DNA of 64,000 bases from Allodiplogaster sudhausi. Lineage: Eukaryota; Nematoda; Chromadorea; Rhabditida; Diplogasteridae. Positions 1 through 13,244 of this stretch are shown here, piece by piece. Below the pieces are notes generated by a model that did no database searches, had not been told where the DNA came from, and worked only from the letters and a program-made list of their open reading frames with translations. The position numbers and the translations under genes were made by a program. Location of the stretch: NCBI GenBank assembly GCA_945643635.1, contig CALZFC010000033.1:720001-784000 (forward strand), in the 5' to 3' direction. Position 1 is the first letter of the stretch. Each line of letters opens with the position of its first letter.

Positions 1-264
1 GAAAACTAAACAGTAATCAGGCAGCTTCTTAACACTTCCCATACCATTAGGCATCAAAATAAGAGCTTAGCTCATTTCAGATACAACAAAAATGCTTCAA
101 TTCACATCGGTATACAAACATAAAATGTACATACAAACAATATGAAATGAAGGTGTGCCCGGCCGAGGAGGAAAGTGTAGTCATCATAATGATTAAGTAG
201 ATTAAAACAAGAAACGAGAAATCGGAGAATGTGGAGATTGTAGGGGACGATATCCCACTCGAGC

Positions 265-633
265 TTATTCGATACCGTAACCCCCACCTCTCATATCTGG
301 AGTTCCCGTACGTTCATCATACGTGAATTGCCAATCTATGAAAGCGGGAAGATTGGCGACAACTGGACGAGAGGAAGAAGGGGCAGACGCATGCAGCGGG
401 AGTGCGCCTTCGACCTCCAGATCATCATCTTCCTCTGCCTCTCTGACCACCTCGATGATAAAGCTCCTCTCCACAACCCGCGCCCACTCCCGTTCCCTCG
501 GCTGACTCTCCTCTTCGGCCTCGCACTGTCAATCACGTACGAGGGTCTCAACGTCGTCCCCCTCATCGTCTGTCACGTCTCCAGGCGAAGAGGTAACTGA
601 GAAGGAGAGAGGACAGAGAGAAATGGAGAGATA

Positions 634-667
<34 letters not shown>

Positions 668-2906
668 TGCGAGGTAGATACAGAGATTAAGACCTTACCG
701 TGCATTGCATGGAGCGCAGTCTTCTTGTCTCGAGTCAAATGGAAGGAAGCAACGAGATAGAAGGCACCTCCAAACACGAGAACTACGTTCGGCAGGAAGA
801 GAGACGTCTGGAGGGAAAAGAATCTGCCGGCAGAAGAGTTGTCCTCGCCTGAGAGGAAAGGAGATTCCAAGGTATCGAAGAGAGGAGAGCGACCTCGTAT
901 CCAGTCGGAGATCGCCCCCACAATGTACGGAGAAGATGCGTCCCCGCACAGATGGGAAATCGCCATCTGAATCGCGGCGGCCGACGCACGGCGATGGGCG
1001 ACTATCACGGACTGAACACAGTCAATTACAAGTTCGCTCCCTCGGATGACCAAGGAGGACTACTGTACTTGCCATGAGAATATCCATGTTGACCGCCCAG
1101 TTCAGACACATGAATGTTACGGCAATGAACATCAGGAACTGTAACATAGATTGTTTCGCATGCGACTTCGATCTATTGCACTGACAACATAGAACTGTTT
1201 AATACATAACATTTCAAAAATTAATTTTCTTTAAGCATTCATACTAATTTAAGATGATTTGGCGCGCGGTATTGCGCACTATAAATTCAAATAAATATCG
1301 TACAGTAAGAAGAGGAAAAGAGACCCAAGCCGTATTGATGAAGTGAGAAGCAGTGATGAGACAGGCGAAGAGAAGAGGCACGGCAGCCAAGGCGCCGGCG
1401 CCGCAGACAAGAGCGTCCGCGTCCGCACTCGCGGCCAGCCCCCAACGACCCTCTCGCCATCCCTTCAGCAACCAAATCAACCCCACTCATGTTCTACTTG
1501 TCTACCTGTGCAAAGACCGATCCGACTGTCACTCCGACGAGTCCAGCCGCTGCAGTTATTAAACCGAAGATTAGCGAGATCCTAAAGAAACACAAAAACA
1601 ACGCATGAAAGATGAGGAGAGAAGCAAGAAGCTAACGATGCTTTCTCAGAAGCAGGAATAGTGGAGGTTCCGTGTTGAACAGCATAGGCATGTTCAATGA
1701 GAGAGGGAGTCCACCAAGAGAGAGAACCAATGGCGAAGACAACCGCAGTGAAGGCAAGAGTTGTGTAGCGGAAGGTCATACTCAACAAAGAAGACATTCA
1801 CACGCGAATAACTGCATGGAAACGAACTTGGACATCAGGTACTGGACATCTTCACCGAAAGGCGTGGGAGGAGATAGAAGAGCGTGTTCCGCAGCTCCGC
1901 GGGCAGGCTCCTCCAAGACGAAGACTACTAGAGCCAGGCAGAAAACACCTCAAGAGAATAAGAAATGACACAGTCAGTCAGGAAGACAGCCAACCAATCA
2001 GAGGAGTGAATCGCACTCCCCACTGCCATCCACCCGCCCACAGAGAGACATACGCCCCTCCGATGTAGCCGAAGCCGCTACAACCATTTCATGAGTGAGT
2101 GAGTCTACCCTGGGAAAGGCTCACCTTCCCACAGGAATTGCAAAATAGAAGATCATTAAGACAATGGAGCGCGCATTCCCAGCAAAAGAGTCCGCAATGA
2201 TGGTTGGAGCAACAGTCGAGTAGGATGCTTCTCCTACTCCAACGATGCCTCGCAGCAACAGAAACACATAGAAATGCTCAAGAAAAAAAGGGATACGATT
2301 TAAGGATCTTAAATAAATGATTAAAAATAGCAGGCTCACAGAGGGACCAACAAATGAAGAGAGGGTAACGGCCACAATCCAAACAAGGAGACCGCTGCCC
2401 ATAATGACCTTCCGATTATATCTAACGGAAATTATCAGATCATAAACCTGAATGCTGAAAAGAATGTGGCTTACCGGTCGCCGAGATATCCAGAAACTGG
2501 AGCGCAGACCAAGTAGAATACAATGAAGACTGTCTGAAATGTAATACTCACTCAATGACAACCAGCTGACATACCTGTAGCATGCCCGCCTGCTTATCAT
2601 CCATGTCAAAATATTCTTGAAGATGAGTCAAGACACCCGCAATGGTGAATCTGAGACGAATATCAATTGTTAGTCAACAAGGTATATTTATCTATTGAAT
2701 GGAAACGTGCATGACTAGGGATACCTGTCCATGTAGTTCAGCAAGTTCACCGTTAGCAGCACAGCAACCAAAATGGGTTTCTGCCCTGAACAGAATTCAT
2801 GCATAAACCTCTTGTGGAAGAATCGCAAACCTTTCAAACGATCAAAAGATCCGGAAGAAGCTGAATCCAATGGAACGACGGGGTCATCCATATCTGAAGA
2901 ATTCAT
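265..2906 (-). CDS. Spinster-like MFS transporter (SPNS family), multi-exon
   Basis: Spinster proteins are 12-helix major facilitator transporters of lysosomal and plasma membranes; vertebrate members export sphingosine-1-phosphate or lysophospholipids. I chose the ATG at 2904-2906; the stop is TAA at 265-267. Exons I can join in phase are 2725-2906, 2575-2650, 2475-2533, 2340-2421 and 2125-2276, followed by others near 2060-1980, 1960-1850, 1790-1690, 1580-1500, 1480-1330, 1160-1070, 1015-700 and 530-265. Visible family signatures are NLLNYMDR in helix 1, GYLGDR after helix 2, RGIVGVGEASYSTVAPTIIA in helices 4-5, and GDASSPYIVGAISDWIR late in the protein. The tail is acidic and hydrophilic. 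No frame breaks were needed, although the downstream exon edges are approximate. A (GA)n tract at 636-665 lies in its last large intron. The family call is firm; the substrate cannot be told from sequence. Confidence 0.87.
636..665. repeat. (GA)n microsatellite in the transporter intron
   Basis: A run of about 15 GA units. It reads as (TC)n on the sense strand of the transporter gene and lies between its last two exons. Confidence 0.9.
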
Positions 2907-3186
2907 TACAACTATTCAAAAGTTGAGATCCCCAGATAACATATACTGATCATGGATGTTTAAAGAACATCATTGTCTACGTGAACAAAATCAACTATCA
3001 TCTTGAAAATCGAACACTTTTATCACAGCTTTGGAAACACAGATTAAGTCACAGTACACCTCTCACATTTCAAAAGCATCAACACGATAAAAACAACTGA
3101 TATGAAAAGAGGTAGTCGATAAAAAAGAGCAGCAGGCAGGGAAAACAATGATAGAGGAATAAAATAAATCATTCTCACGATGAGAT

Positions 3187-5998
3187 CAGAATCGAAATGT
3201 CAGTCACTAGACAAGGAGTCATCAAGGGATTCGCAGTCTCCAGCCCATGGATTGAAAAGAACGAGTTGAGGGACCAGAGCAGCCGTATAAAACTTCTTGT
3301 CTATAAAAAGAAGCATTGAAAGGGGGGGGGGACTCGGTTGACAGCAGACTCTGTGCACCAAACCTGTGTTTGCGTTGAGCGAGAAGATGACATCACCAGG
3401 AGCTTCCTCGATTGGAGGAGGATCAAACCATCTCCTTCTGTCCACTACTTCCGAGTGGTTCAACAATCTCACCAGACGATTCACTCGGCACACTCCATCG
3501 CCACGAAGGATTTCCCTGCCAATCAGCCAATTTTCACTTTCCACTATTGACAGTGAAAAAGGTACTATCTATATGACAGACCCACTCTGATTTTGGGGCT
3601 CCCCTAAGCACTACCCCGCCATGTTTTTGAACATTTAGGCAGAAACAGCGAATTCACCTTGCTTTTTGGGTCCAATACCTTCTTCCCCACACTAATCTTC
3701 TGGGAACTCGACAGCGGCTTTTATTCCGACTACCAAATACTCGACGACAAAGAAAGATCCGTTGATTCGATTTGATAGATCACTCGGAATGGCTACCCAC
3801 CAACGGCCACTCTCTTCTCATCTTCAACAAAGCAACTAACCACCACAACTCAAGGTCCACGAGAACGAAATAATTGGTGGAGACGCCGGATTCAGGATGA
3901 ACTCTACGAATCTCGGCGACCACGAAAGCCTGCACCTTTGCATATACATCTCTTTCCTTCTCGATCACGCCAGTTACAACGGGCTAAAACAGTTCATTAT
4001 TGAAAGCTAGAATAACTCAAGGGAAACTGTTCAAGAAATTATGGCAACGTTCAAGTTTATTAAAATAAAGTATAAGACGAAACTCTAACCTCATAGTCTA
4101 TTAAGCCGAAATATTCACAGTCCTTCATTCTTTCAAAGTGGCGGCTTAGCAAACTCTGGATGTAGGTCTCCAGGGCAATCGTCTGCAATTTTGTCATTAA
4201 TATTTTATCACTTGATTAGAAATGGTAAGAGTGAAAACCTGATGAGAAATGAACGCTGGCTTCATCGTATCGAACTGTATCAATCTCATCACAGACTGGG
4301 GAGTGAATTTTCGCCATGCGTAAGCTGGGAAGGAACAAATATTGTAAAAGGAAAGGAAAAAATGAGTCGAAAATATACCTTTGAACCTCTCCTCCGTCAC
4401 CTCTCCAAGACCAAATCTAAATAATTCAGTCCTTAATATCTACTAAACCACAACATTAGCAAGCGGAACCTGTGAGGAGATGCTCTCTCAATACTGGCAG
4501 AATAAAAGGGCAAGGCACGGCGAACTGAGATCAATTCGCCAACCTCGACTGAGACACGACTAAAGAGTCCAGATTCTTGTTCTGGCGGTCGATTGGTCAG
4601 AAGAAGCCATGTCTGAGTGTTCAATTAACAACTAGCTTAATTTGAAAACGCAGAATGGCACTAGATAAGAAGAACTCGATGAAAAAGGAACCTTCCGCCG
4701 TCGTTCGTCAGAATTGACAGGAAGAAGTGGAGAGCGCCCAACCGTGACCAGCAGCAGCTGATGGCCGCAATTCACGACTGCGCCGTGGCTGTGTAAGTGA
4801 AGTACACGCCTATAAACATTCCCATTCTCATAATTCATTGCCATCACCACGACCAACCGATCAATTGGCCTGCCATTCTTGTCTTGACGCGTGCAAAAAG
4901 TAGCATGGCTCTCGACAGAGAATTGGGCCATTGCCCAAGGCACAAGAATATCCACTCTGCAAGTATTCCTGTCACCACCTTCCTCAACATCAACTCGAAG
5001 TAAACCTCAGTGAAACAACACGCGAATGGTTAGGAGGAATAGCAGATTCAGATCTGCAATTAATAGAGCAGTTATCAGCAAATAATTGGCAAGTAATTGA
5101 TACTAATGAGCGTGCTTACAAATGCTGAACCACAACAGAAGCTGCAATCGAACTTCTGGACGGCCCAAACGTGAGAGAGACATCCGATTCGGCAGATAAT
5201 TCATTTAAAATCATTGAGTGCTCAAAGACAAGTGATTTGGGCAGAAGCCGGAAGAAATGCAGGAGAAGTCTTTTGGCTGGCCACCCCTTCTGATTGTTCC
5301 GTTTGTTGCTTCTGAATTAAACACGGTAATGTAAGAAAAATATTTCAATGAAGGGTTCAGGAATAATAGAAGCGCAACAACGAGATGATTGAAATGAAAT
5401 AAGGCAAACCTAACTATCCACTGCGAATCAGGCGAAAAGCATGCCATTTCTTCGGAAGATGGACTTTTCACACAGCTGTAAAAAAAACTATTCAGAAAAA
5501 AGATCTACTTATAGCCTGGAAAAATGGCACGTAATTGAACGAGACTAACAGTCGTCGTGGAAAATGCGCACTGTCAACCTTGAAGAGATGCCTAAGCCGA
5601 TCTATATTTGCAACACGACGAAGTTGCGAAAAACCGATTACTCTTCCGTATAACTAAAAAAAAGATTTTACAGCCCACATAATGCATACGCGATGCCAAG
5701 TGTATAAACCTCTCGTGTAGCAAGCAGATGAGGAAGAGAATAATCACTACTTGATCCTTTCCTGGAAATGTTTAACACAACAGCTCCATCCATGGTATCG
5801 GGAACCCAGCCATCTTCCTGAGTGAGTAATTCCATTCACCCAAACAACGACAATAAGGAAGGCAAGCGAACCGCTTGAGAGGATGAACAGGACATGTGAG
5901 ACAAATGATGAAGCGGGGAAGTCCAGCAACACTAGAACGGCTCGCTCATCGTGGAAGCACTTCAACAACTCACACTCTGCTAAATTCTTTAGAGTCCG
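3187..5998 (-). CDS. Unrecognised multi-exon gene (start not found)
   Basis: I do not recognise this protein. Successive open segments on the minus strand are bounded by plausible acceptors and donors and join in phase where I checked. From 5' to 3' they include exons near 5965-5890 (...LKCFHDERAVLVLLDF), 5815-5670 (EDGWVPDTMDGAVVLNISRK...), 5645-5555 (SQLRRVANIDRLRHLFKVDS...), 5470-5410, 5320-5120, 4990-4740 (VDILVPWAMAQFSVES...), 4620-4440, 4425-4385, 4345-4260, 4185-4090 (ETYIQSLLSRHFERMKDCEY), 3985-3850, 3540-3360 and 3300-3187. The last exon follows an acceptor near 3302, ends DCESLDDSLSSD and stops just below 3200. Composition is that of a soluble globular protein with no obvious transmembrane helix or low complexity. 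The upstream limit is unknown, and more exons may lie towards 6 kb. It could equally be two genes. Confidence 0.45.
3574..3713 (-). repeat. Dispersed repeat, copy A (antisense)
   Basis: The reverse complement of this stretch matches 10752-10888 over about 140 bp. Shared blocks include AGAAGATTAG, GTGGGGAA, TGCCTAAATGTT, CAAAAACA and a CCCAAAATCA...GTGG-TCTGTC block. It lies in a putative intron of the unrecognised gene. Confidence 0.6.
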
Positions 5999-6144
5999 AA
6001 CATAAAATACCCAAGCAAAAAAAATTCAGCTTGCAAAGACGATCAAATAGGACCCTGAAATAGTGTTTTTCTAATATAAAATAACACTGCGCATTATCAA
6101 ACATGCACAAATATCCACGCAAATTCACTCAGTGACACAGACTA

Positions 6145-6590
6145 CCGTAATTTCTCTATTAGTAGCCCCCTTTATTAGAACCCCACCCCCCTCACTAATA
6201 GTACCCCCTCTGAAAATACCATTGAAAAATAGTACCTCTCCCTCTAGTAGAACCCCCCCTCTCCAATAGTACCCCCAACCCTAACAGTTTAGTACCTCAG
6301 CTCGAGATGTACCTCGAACGGATCCTGGAGGCATGGGGTGCTCTCACCAATGAACTTATGGCAAATTCATGAAAAATCTGTTGTTAAACTGATATTCCAG
6401 AGATGATTCCATTGAATTCGACTTACGATTCTTCTTTTTTTGGGAATAAAACGGTGTTATTAAACTTTTAGTGTCTCACATTGAAAAATAGTACCCCTCC
6501 CTCTAACAGAACCCCTCCCTCTAATAGTGCCCCTCCCCCACAAGGGTATTTAAAAAATAGTACCTCGGGGTACTAATAGAGAAATTGCAG
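6145..6590. mobile_element. MITE with about 26-bp terminal inverted repeats and TA flanks
   Basis: The left end begins CCGTAATTTCTCTATTAGTA directly after a TA at 6143-6144. The right end, reverse-complemented, begins CTGCAATTTCTCTATTAGTA and is followed by TA at 6591-6592. The interior is non-coding and full of pyrimidine-rich motifs of the AATAGTACCCCTCCCTCT type in several imperfect copies. Size (446 bp), inverted ends and TA duplication fit a non-autonomous element mobilised by a Tc1/mariner-type transposase. That assignment is an inference from the target site. Confidence 0.75.
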
Positions 6591-8084
6591 TATGATGTCT
6601 ATTTCGAACATGGCGCTTAAACACTGGATCCTCTGTGATATACAACTCTTCTAGGAATTTTCCAATCGTACAGAAATACCGATTTAAACTACGTTTTCCA
6701 ATAAGTTGCTCTCTTTAAACAGATCTGCTCGCTGAAGGGAATATCATTTATTTTTTTAAACATTTTATTTGGTATATCAAAACCACTTCAATAAATAATA
6801 CATATGTATCTTCTTCAATTAATATACATTTCTTTTGAAATGTCGCACCGTAGACGGTACATGATGAGGAGGCTGCAGTACAACGAGGAACCAAAGGTAC
6901 ATATCAAGAGCAAATTCGTCGTTACAAGCTTCATGTTGGGAAAGAAACGCAAGGCTGTTTCCAAGCATCTAGCGCATTCTCTAACAGAGATACAAGTCAG
7001 GGAGGGGTTATGAGAAATACAACAGTAGGTACTTGAAAAGAGAAAGGACAAAAGACTGAGATACCACCGAGAGAGCAACATTCCCGAAGCGAGAGAGCAA
7101 CTCTCCGTCTCAACCCAGAAGAGAACAAGACCGCGTCGGCTCTGGGAGACCGAGCGGCTGGATGAGTAGTGAGCAGACTGATGGATGGGACACCCGCCTG
7201 GCCAGAGAAGGAGAGACAGTCACTACTCATCCACGGCAGCTATCGAGACAACAACCATTTACAAACATCGAACACACAAACTTCCTGGGTGACAACTAAA
7301 AGATGGGTGATTGGAAAGTGTACAAGAGAGAGGGTTAAACAACGACGGGGAAGGGATCGGTTAGAGGAGCTTGAGGTGATGGAGAAAGAGCAAGGCTGCC
7401 CAATGCTGCGATCATGCGAGAACTCGCTAATTTTCAGTCTCAGTAAGTTGCATACATAGAATGTATTGAACAGAGAACGAGCAATGAATAGGAAAGGCAG
7501 AACCTATCTATACGATAACAAGATAACACACAAATCTACTGTATCTCGGCTATGCTTATGAATTAATAAGAATCCACATATGTGCTAAATAATTAATCTT
7601 TAAGAATAGTAATAAATAATAAACGGTTGCTAATGACTCTCACCATGCCATGGAATTATTATACGAAGGATTGTACAAAACTGAGCTTAAACACAGGTGT
7701 GCAATAACAGGAAAATGTTAACACGACAAACAAAGTGAGTAGCAGTATAAAATGGATGAATGCGGATGAAAGGACGGTAAGAAAGAGAAACTGCAAGGCG
7801 CAGAAAAGAATAGAAAATAAAAGAAGAGAGTGCGATGAAACCAGCCAATTCACAATGAAGAAAGGATATCCTTCCGAACAAGAACAAAGAAAGCTACAGT
7901 ATCAGACAGGAGCTCAAGGGAAGAGCCACGAAGAGAGATGGGTGGAAGAAGCGTGAAGGGATGGGAGAGAGATCATCTCACCCTTCCATCCAGACACGGG
8001 CTACTCGTAATGGAGAATGAAAGCAGAGCAGAGTGAAGAGAGGGAGGAGGCAGAGGAGGCTGACCAGCACTCGAGTAGGTACAG

Positions 8085-8089
<5 letters not shown>

Positions 8090-8129
<40 letters not shown>
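8090..8129. repeat. (GA)n microsatellite
   Basis: About 20 uninterrupted GA units just downstream of the CBP stop codon, in the likely 3' UTR or flank. Confidence 0.9.
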
Positions 8130-8138
<9 letters not shown>

Positions 8139-8274
8139 TGTGAGAGAAGGGGTGAGTGTGGGAGAGAAAGAGTGTGAGGATACAACTTGACTAGGTAGTA
8201 GGTAAGGGGAGTGAAGGGGATAAGCGACGACCAGCGTCATTTCTGAGGATCAGAGCGAGCTCGGAGAAGGAATG

Positions 8275-11175
8275 TTACCGGAAGGGCGGTTGGCCGTCGG
8301 AGGGTTTGCCAGAAACCATCGGTGGCTGGCTGGCCGGGGGCATCATCGGGGAGGAGCCCATCTGCAGGAGGAAAGTCTACTTCAAAGATGACAAACATTG
8401 CTCAACTCAATATATCTTTATTTTTCATTCACACTCTCGTATTCGCATCAATAAAGCACATAAAAAGTCTAACCGGGGAGGCGTACTGCTGAGGAATGGC
8501 TGGAGAAGGAGCCCCTCTCTGGGGGTACTGGGCCCATCCCTGAGGGGGGAGAGCGGTAAACTGGCCGGGGGGAGCGCGAGACTGAGGGGCCTGGCCACCG
8601 TAGTACGCAGCTTGCTGTTGTTGCTGCTGTTGCGCGTGCCATTGGGACGGAGCTCCCGGCTAAAGCGTCAACCACTTCAAGGAATACCATCAAAGGGAAG
8701 AAACTGACCCGTTGCTGCTGCTGCTGTTGTTGTTGTTGATGTTGCTGCTGTTGCATCATCTTAGCCAGTTGGGAGTTGTCTCCTCCAGCTCCGCCGGCAC
8801 CTCCGGGCATTTCTTCAACAGCTTATTTATAAAAGATTATATCATATAATGATTAGAAAGTCTAGAAAACCAAGGAAAAGGAAAGAAAAGAAAGTAGAAG
8901 GACGCAAAAAGTTTTGAAACTGACGGTGAGAAGGTCGCATGTGCTGCTGCATATGCTGCGGCTGCATCTGCATGTTCCCATACGCACCCGGATGGGGCTG
9001 CATTGGCCGGTAAGCGGGCGGTGGATTCATGCCCCCCGGAGCAGCTCCCGGCCGACTCGGCATGCTCTGAGGAGCTTGTCGCATCATGCCTGGGGCCATC
9101 GGCTGTCCTTGTTGCTGTTGCTGCTGCATCTGCAGCAGTCCCGCCTGCTGCTGCTGAGCCATCATGGATTGTGGATAACCACCAGAGGAACCCGGCCCAG
9201 CCACGTGCCCAGCACCCTGTGGTATTCCTGGAGGTCCCAGTTGTTGTTGTTGTTGTTGTGGATGACCGGATGGAAATGACGGTGAGGCTAAAAGGAATTT
9301 GGTCATTTAAGGAAAATAAAGCTGAAACCTCGAAGGCTACGCAGTTCGAGAATACTGAAATGAACAGAACTAAAAGAGAGAAGGATAAAGCATACCGTGC
9401 GGATACTTGCCGGACATCTGCGGTTGTTGTTGCTGATGAGCAAGTGAAGATGCGATGTGGGAGGGAGGAGGCATGCCCCCCTTCATATGGGCCGGGGCCG
9501 GCATTCCGCCGGGTGCGCAGTTCGAGACGCCTCCGATGAGCTGTCCATGATGACCCATTCCTGGCCCATTTCCGCCTCCCATGATCCCTGCTCCTCCAGG
9601 CGGCATCGATGACTGAGTACTGCCAGGAGGCATGGAAGGACCGGGACCAATGGCAGGGAGGCCGGAGGAGGCGGAGCCACCTCCAGGAGGGGCAGCCGAG
9701 GGGGTGGCGGGGTGGTTGCCGGCATGCAGGCCTTCCATACGACGGCGCATCATCATGTCGGCCCGGCGGGCTTGGCACCGCTTCTGCTCTTGCAACTTCT
9801 GCCGGATGTTCATGCAGAAGGGCACCTGCAGTGCTCTTTCGTCACTCTGCTTCTCTCTTAACTCTGCTTCTCTCCCACTCTCGTCACTCTCTCTCTCTCT
9901 CCCTCTCTCTCTCTTCCTTCCTAACCGGACAGCCATCTCGATTGCAGTGCTTGGCGTGGTAGCAGCAGAGTGCTATGAGTTGCTTGCAGACTGGACAGCT
10001 GGCGTTCGCTCTCTTCTTGCACATCTTCGTGTGCTGCACGACCCTCTTCATCTTGTGGCAAGACATGCGACGGCAGTTCGCGTCGCGGCACGTGCACGCG
10101 TGAACCAGCGAAGAGATGCAACGCTGCAACAATCTCTCCATCTCTTTCTCGTTCTCTCTCAGTATCCCTCTCTCTCTCCAATCTCTCTTTCTTCCATCTC
10201 TACCTGAATGCTCTCATATCTGGTGTTTCCACCATTGTCGTTGCCTCCTCGGTTGTACTCGTCCACGAGTGTTTTGATTGGCTCGAGTGGGTGTTCGTGC
10301 TTGACGATGGCCTTGCAGCCCTCGCAAAGATCGTAGTCCTGAGAAGTAAATGAGATGAAAAGGGTAAGAAGGAGGGATCGAATGGCAGACCTCGCAAGTG
10401 TTGCAGTGGAACTTGGCATTGGTGTTGTTGCAGTTGTTGCAAGTGTACTCGATGCCTTTGGAAGACTCGGTCTCATGGAGAGCATGGCAGAAGCAGAGAG
10501 TAGAGTACTTGGCACGGCGGAGAGAGGAGAACTCCCAGTGCTCGTCCCGTGCTCTAGTCAGGAAGGTGTCTCTGCCATCCATCAACTCAGACGCGATCAA
10601 CCCATCCGGGTCGTTGATCTCAGGGGGCAGAGACAACGTCGATTGGTGAGAGACCAGACGGATAGTGAAGAACACCTTAATCCGATTCATTATTAAATCA
10701 CACAATTCTGAATCAGTAGAGACCAGGGAATAACAGTCACTGCCGAGGACCCGGAAGATTAGGGTGGGGAACTTTAGGAAAAAAATAAATTTAAAAAGCC
10801 AGAAGATTAGCTGCTACTGCCTAAATGTTACTCAAAAACAACATGGTGGAGTAGAGCTTAAGTGAGGCCCAAAATCAAGGTGGATCTGTCAAAACTACAG
10901 TACTTTTTTCCTCTACAGGAGACAAAGAGACAAAAGAACAACCTCCTTATGCTTCTCGAACTGGCTAAAGAGCCGGTCGGTAATTTCATTGCCAGTGACG
11001 CTTCCTTGTTTCTTCTTGTTCTTCATACTCGACTTCTTCAGGTTGTTCTTCTTATTCTTCGTGCTGGAAAATATAACACGAATATCCTAGCATATGAATC
11101 ATTTTACTTCGCTTGAATAAAATGAATAGAAAGGGTCGTCAGATAAAGGAATTTTTGAGCCAGAGTGTGAGAGAA

Positions 11176-11230
<55 letters not shown>

Positions 11231-12827
11231 CAGACCTCTTTTTCTTGCCATTGTCTCCAGCAGCGCCTCCTGCCGTGAACAGATCATCCTCCTCCTCCTG
11301 CTCCTCGAGAACCTCGGCCTTCTTCCTCGCAGCTTCCTCTGTCTCTGTATCTCGTATGCACTCTTCAATTACATTCGGCCAGAAGTCGCCTTCGAAGTAC
11401 GGCAGAGAACACGGAGTCGTCATGTTGTCATCTTTCGCCTGAACATTACTAATTCAGTGGCACGTCGAATGGCTCCGCTCCTTTTTGTCTCCTTTCTCTC
11501 AAGTGCACGCTGCATGTCTCTCTTTCTCTCTCTGTTTCTCCTACCCTCTCTCTCTCTCTCTCTCTCTGTTTCTCCCACCCTCTCTCTCTCTCTCTCTCTT
11601 GCCTGCTTGAAGATGTCCTTGTACTCGATGACGCACTGTTCTTCGATGCCCTTGTCAAGCATCTTCTTGTACCAATCTTGTAATCTCTTCGGCTTGGGTA
11701 TCTTTTGTTCAGGAGGATGGCAATGGAAGATGTAATCGTCTCCTTCGGAAGGCGGACATGCCCAGATGTGAGCCATCGTGTAGCCCAGCCTTCGTACGTA
11801 GCTGCAAAGAATGCCGTGTAATTCCTGATTTACCCATGCTTCTCGTTATGTGAAGTAATACGACAAGGACGGTGCAAAAAAAAAAGAAGGAGAAGATCGT
11901 ACTCGAGATAACCAAGAAGAATTTCATGGTAGACATCTGTCCGGAGATGCCTTGGCTGGAAGAAGTGAACGGAATCGAGATATGCGATGTAGACACGTCT
12001 GCAATGCAAGCGTAATATGGGATGGAAAACATAGAATGAGAATAAATAAAGAAAAAGCAGTGAGGAAAAAGACGGGAAAATATACCTTTGATTCGGTTGC
12101 GGGCAGTTGCTTCCATATTCCTGGACGTGCAAACCGAAGAAGCAGACTTCAACGCCATCGATGACTTCGAATGCAAAGACTGCCTTCGTCCGATACGGGA
12201 ACTTCGATGGCATGTTGTTGGCAGGATCGTTGCAGTATCTGTCGTTCAACATTTTACTTTGAATACAACAAAATACTAGGCTTCTCTTATTGAGTCGAAA
12301 GAAATGGAAAAGTACTCGGCAGTGGAAATTCCAAGGAACCAAACTGACTTCTCCTTCATCCGCTGTTTCACTTCGACTTCCTTGTCAGAGACACAGAGAA
12401 CTCGGATGATGACCTCATGGTCATCTCCAGTCTTCAATTGCACCTTAATGTGTTATATGATTAATTTTCTTTCTTATTCACCCAAGACCACTCACTCTCG
12501 CTCACCCTCAGAACCACTCACTCTCGCTCTCCGTCCCAACCACTCACTCTCCCTCTCCCTCCCAACCTGCGACTTGATGAAGGTGTTGACGCGGTCTTCA
12601 ATGTGCAGGGAGAGTTTGCAATGCGGAAGTTTCTTGGCAGTGAATTTGTTCTCGCTGCGCGTTCCTGCCTTCTCTTTCACACAAGTCGGGCAGATCAGAC
12701 CTTCCGGGTATACCTGCAAAGATGCATCTCTCTATCCAATTCTATGTTAACGCGCTGTTTACTACCAGCATCCTCGACCTATCTTTGTTCTCTGTCCCCT
12801 CTCGCTTCTATTCCTCTGCGATTCCCA

Positions 12828-12867
<40 letters not shown>

Positions 12868-13199
12868 ATCCAAACCTTCTTATCGTAGAGTGCACAGATG
12901 CGATGCCACTTTCTTCGACAAGTTTTGCAGATCTCGAACGGCTCATAGTCGATTTGGTTGTTCTTAAGCTGTTTGAAGCTGGTCTTCGGCACCATATTCG
13001 ACCGGTCGTTCGGATTGTCGGACAGGGAAATTCCCTCCTCGGCCATGGCATCGTAACACTTTTGACAGTAGGTGTAGCGATCAGAGACCGTGATGTTGAA
13101 TTGAGAAGAATTCGTCTCGTAGCTACAACCACACACATGACACCATGACACAGAACAACAGAAGAGCGAAACTGACAGAGACAGAGAGAGACAAAGGAG

Positions 13200-13244
<45 letters not shown>

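Larger units (their letters stand above)
5999..8274. other. Intergenic stretch between the unrecognised gene and CBP
   Basis: Apart from the MITE at 6145-6590 and the (GA)n tract at 8090-8129 I see no gene here that I can support. Open frames at 6804-7013, 7169-7459 and 7735-7956 are short, lack recognisable motifs and have no convincing splice partners. The 3' UTR of CBP must occupy the part adjoining 8275. Confidence 0.5.
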
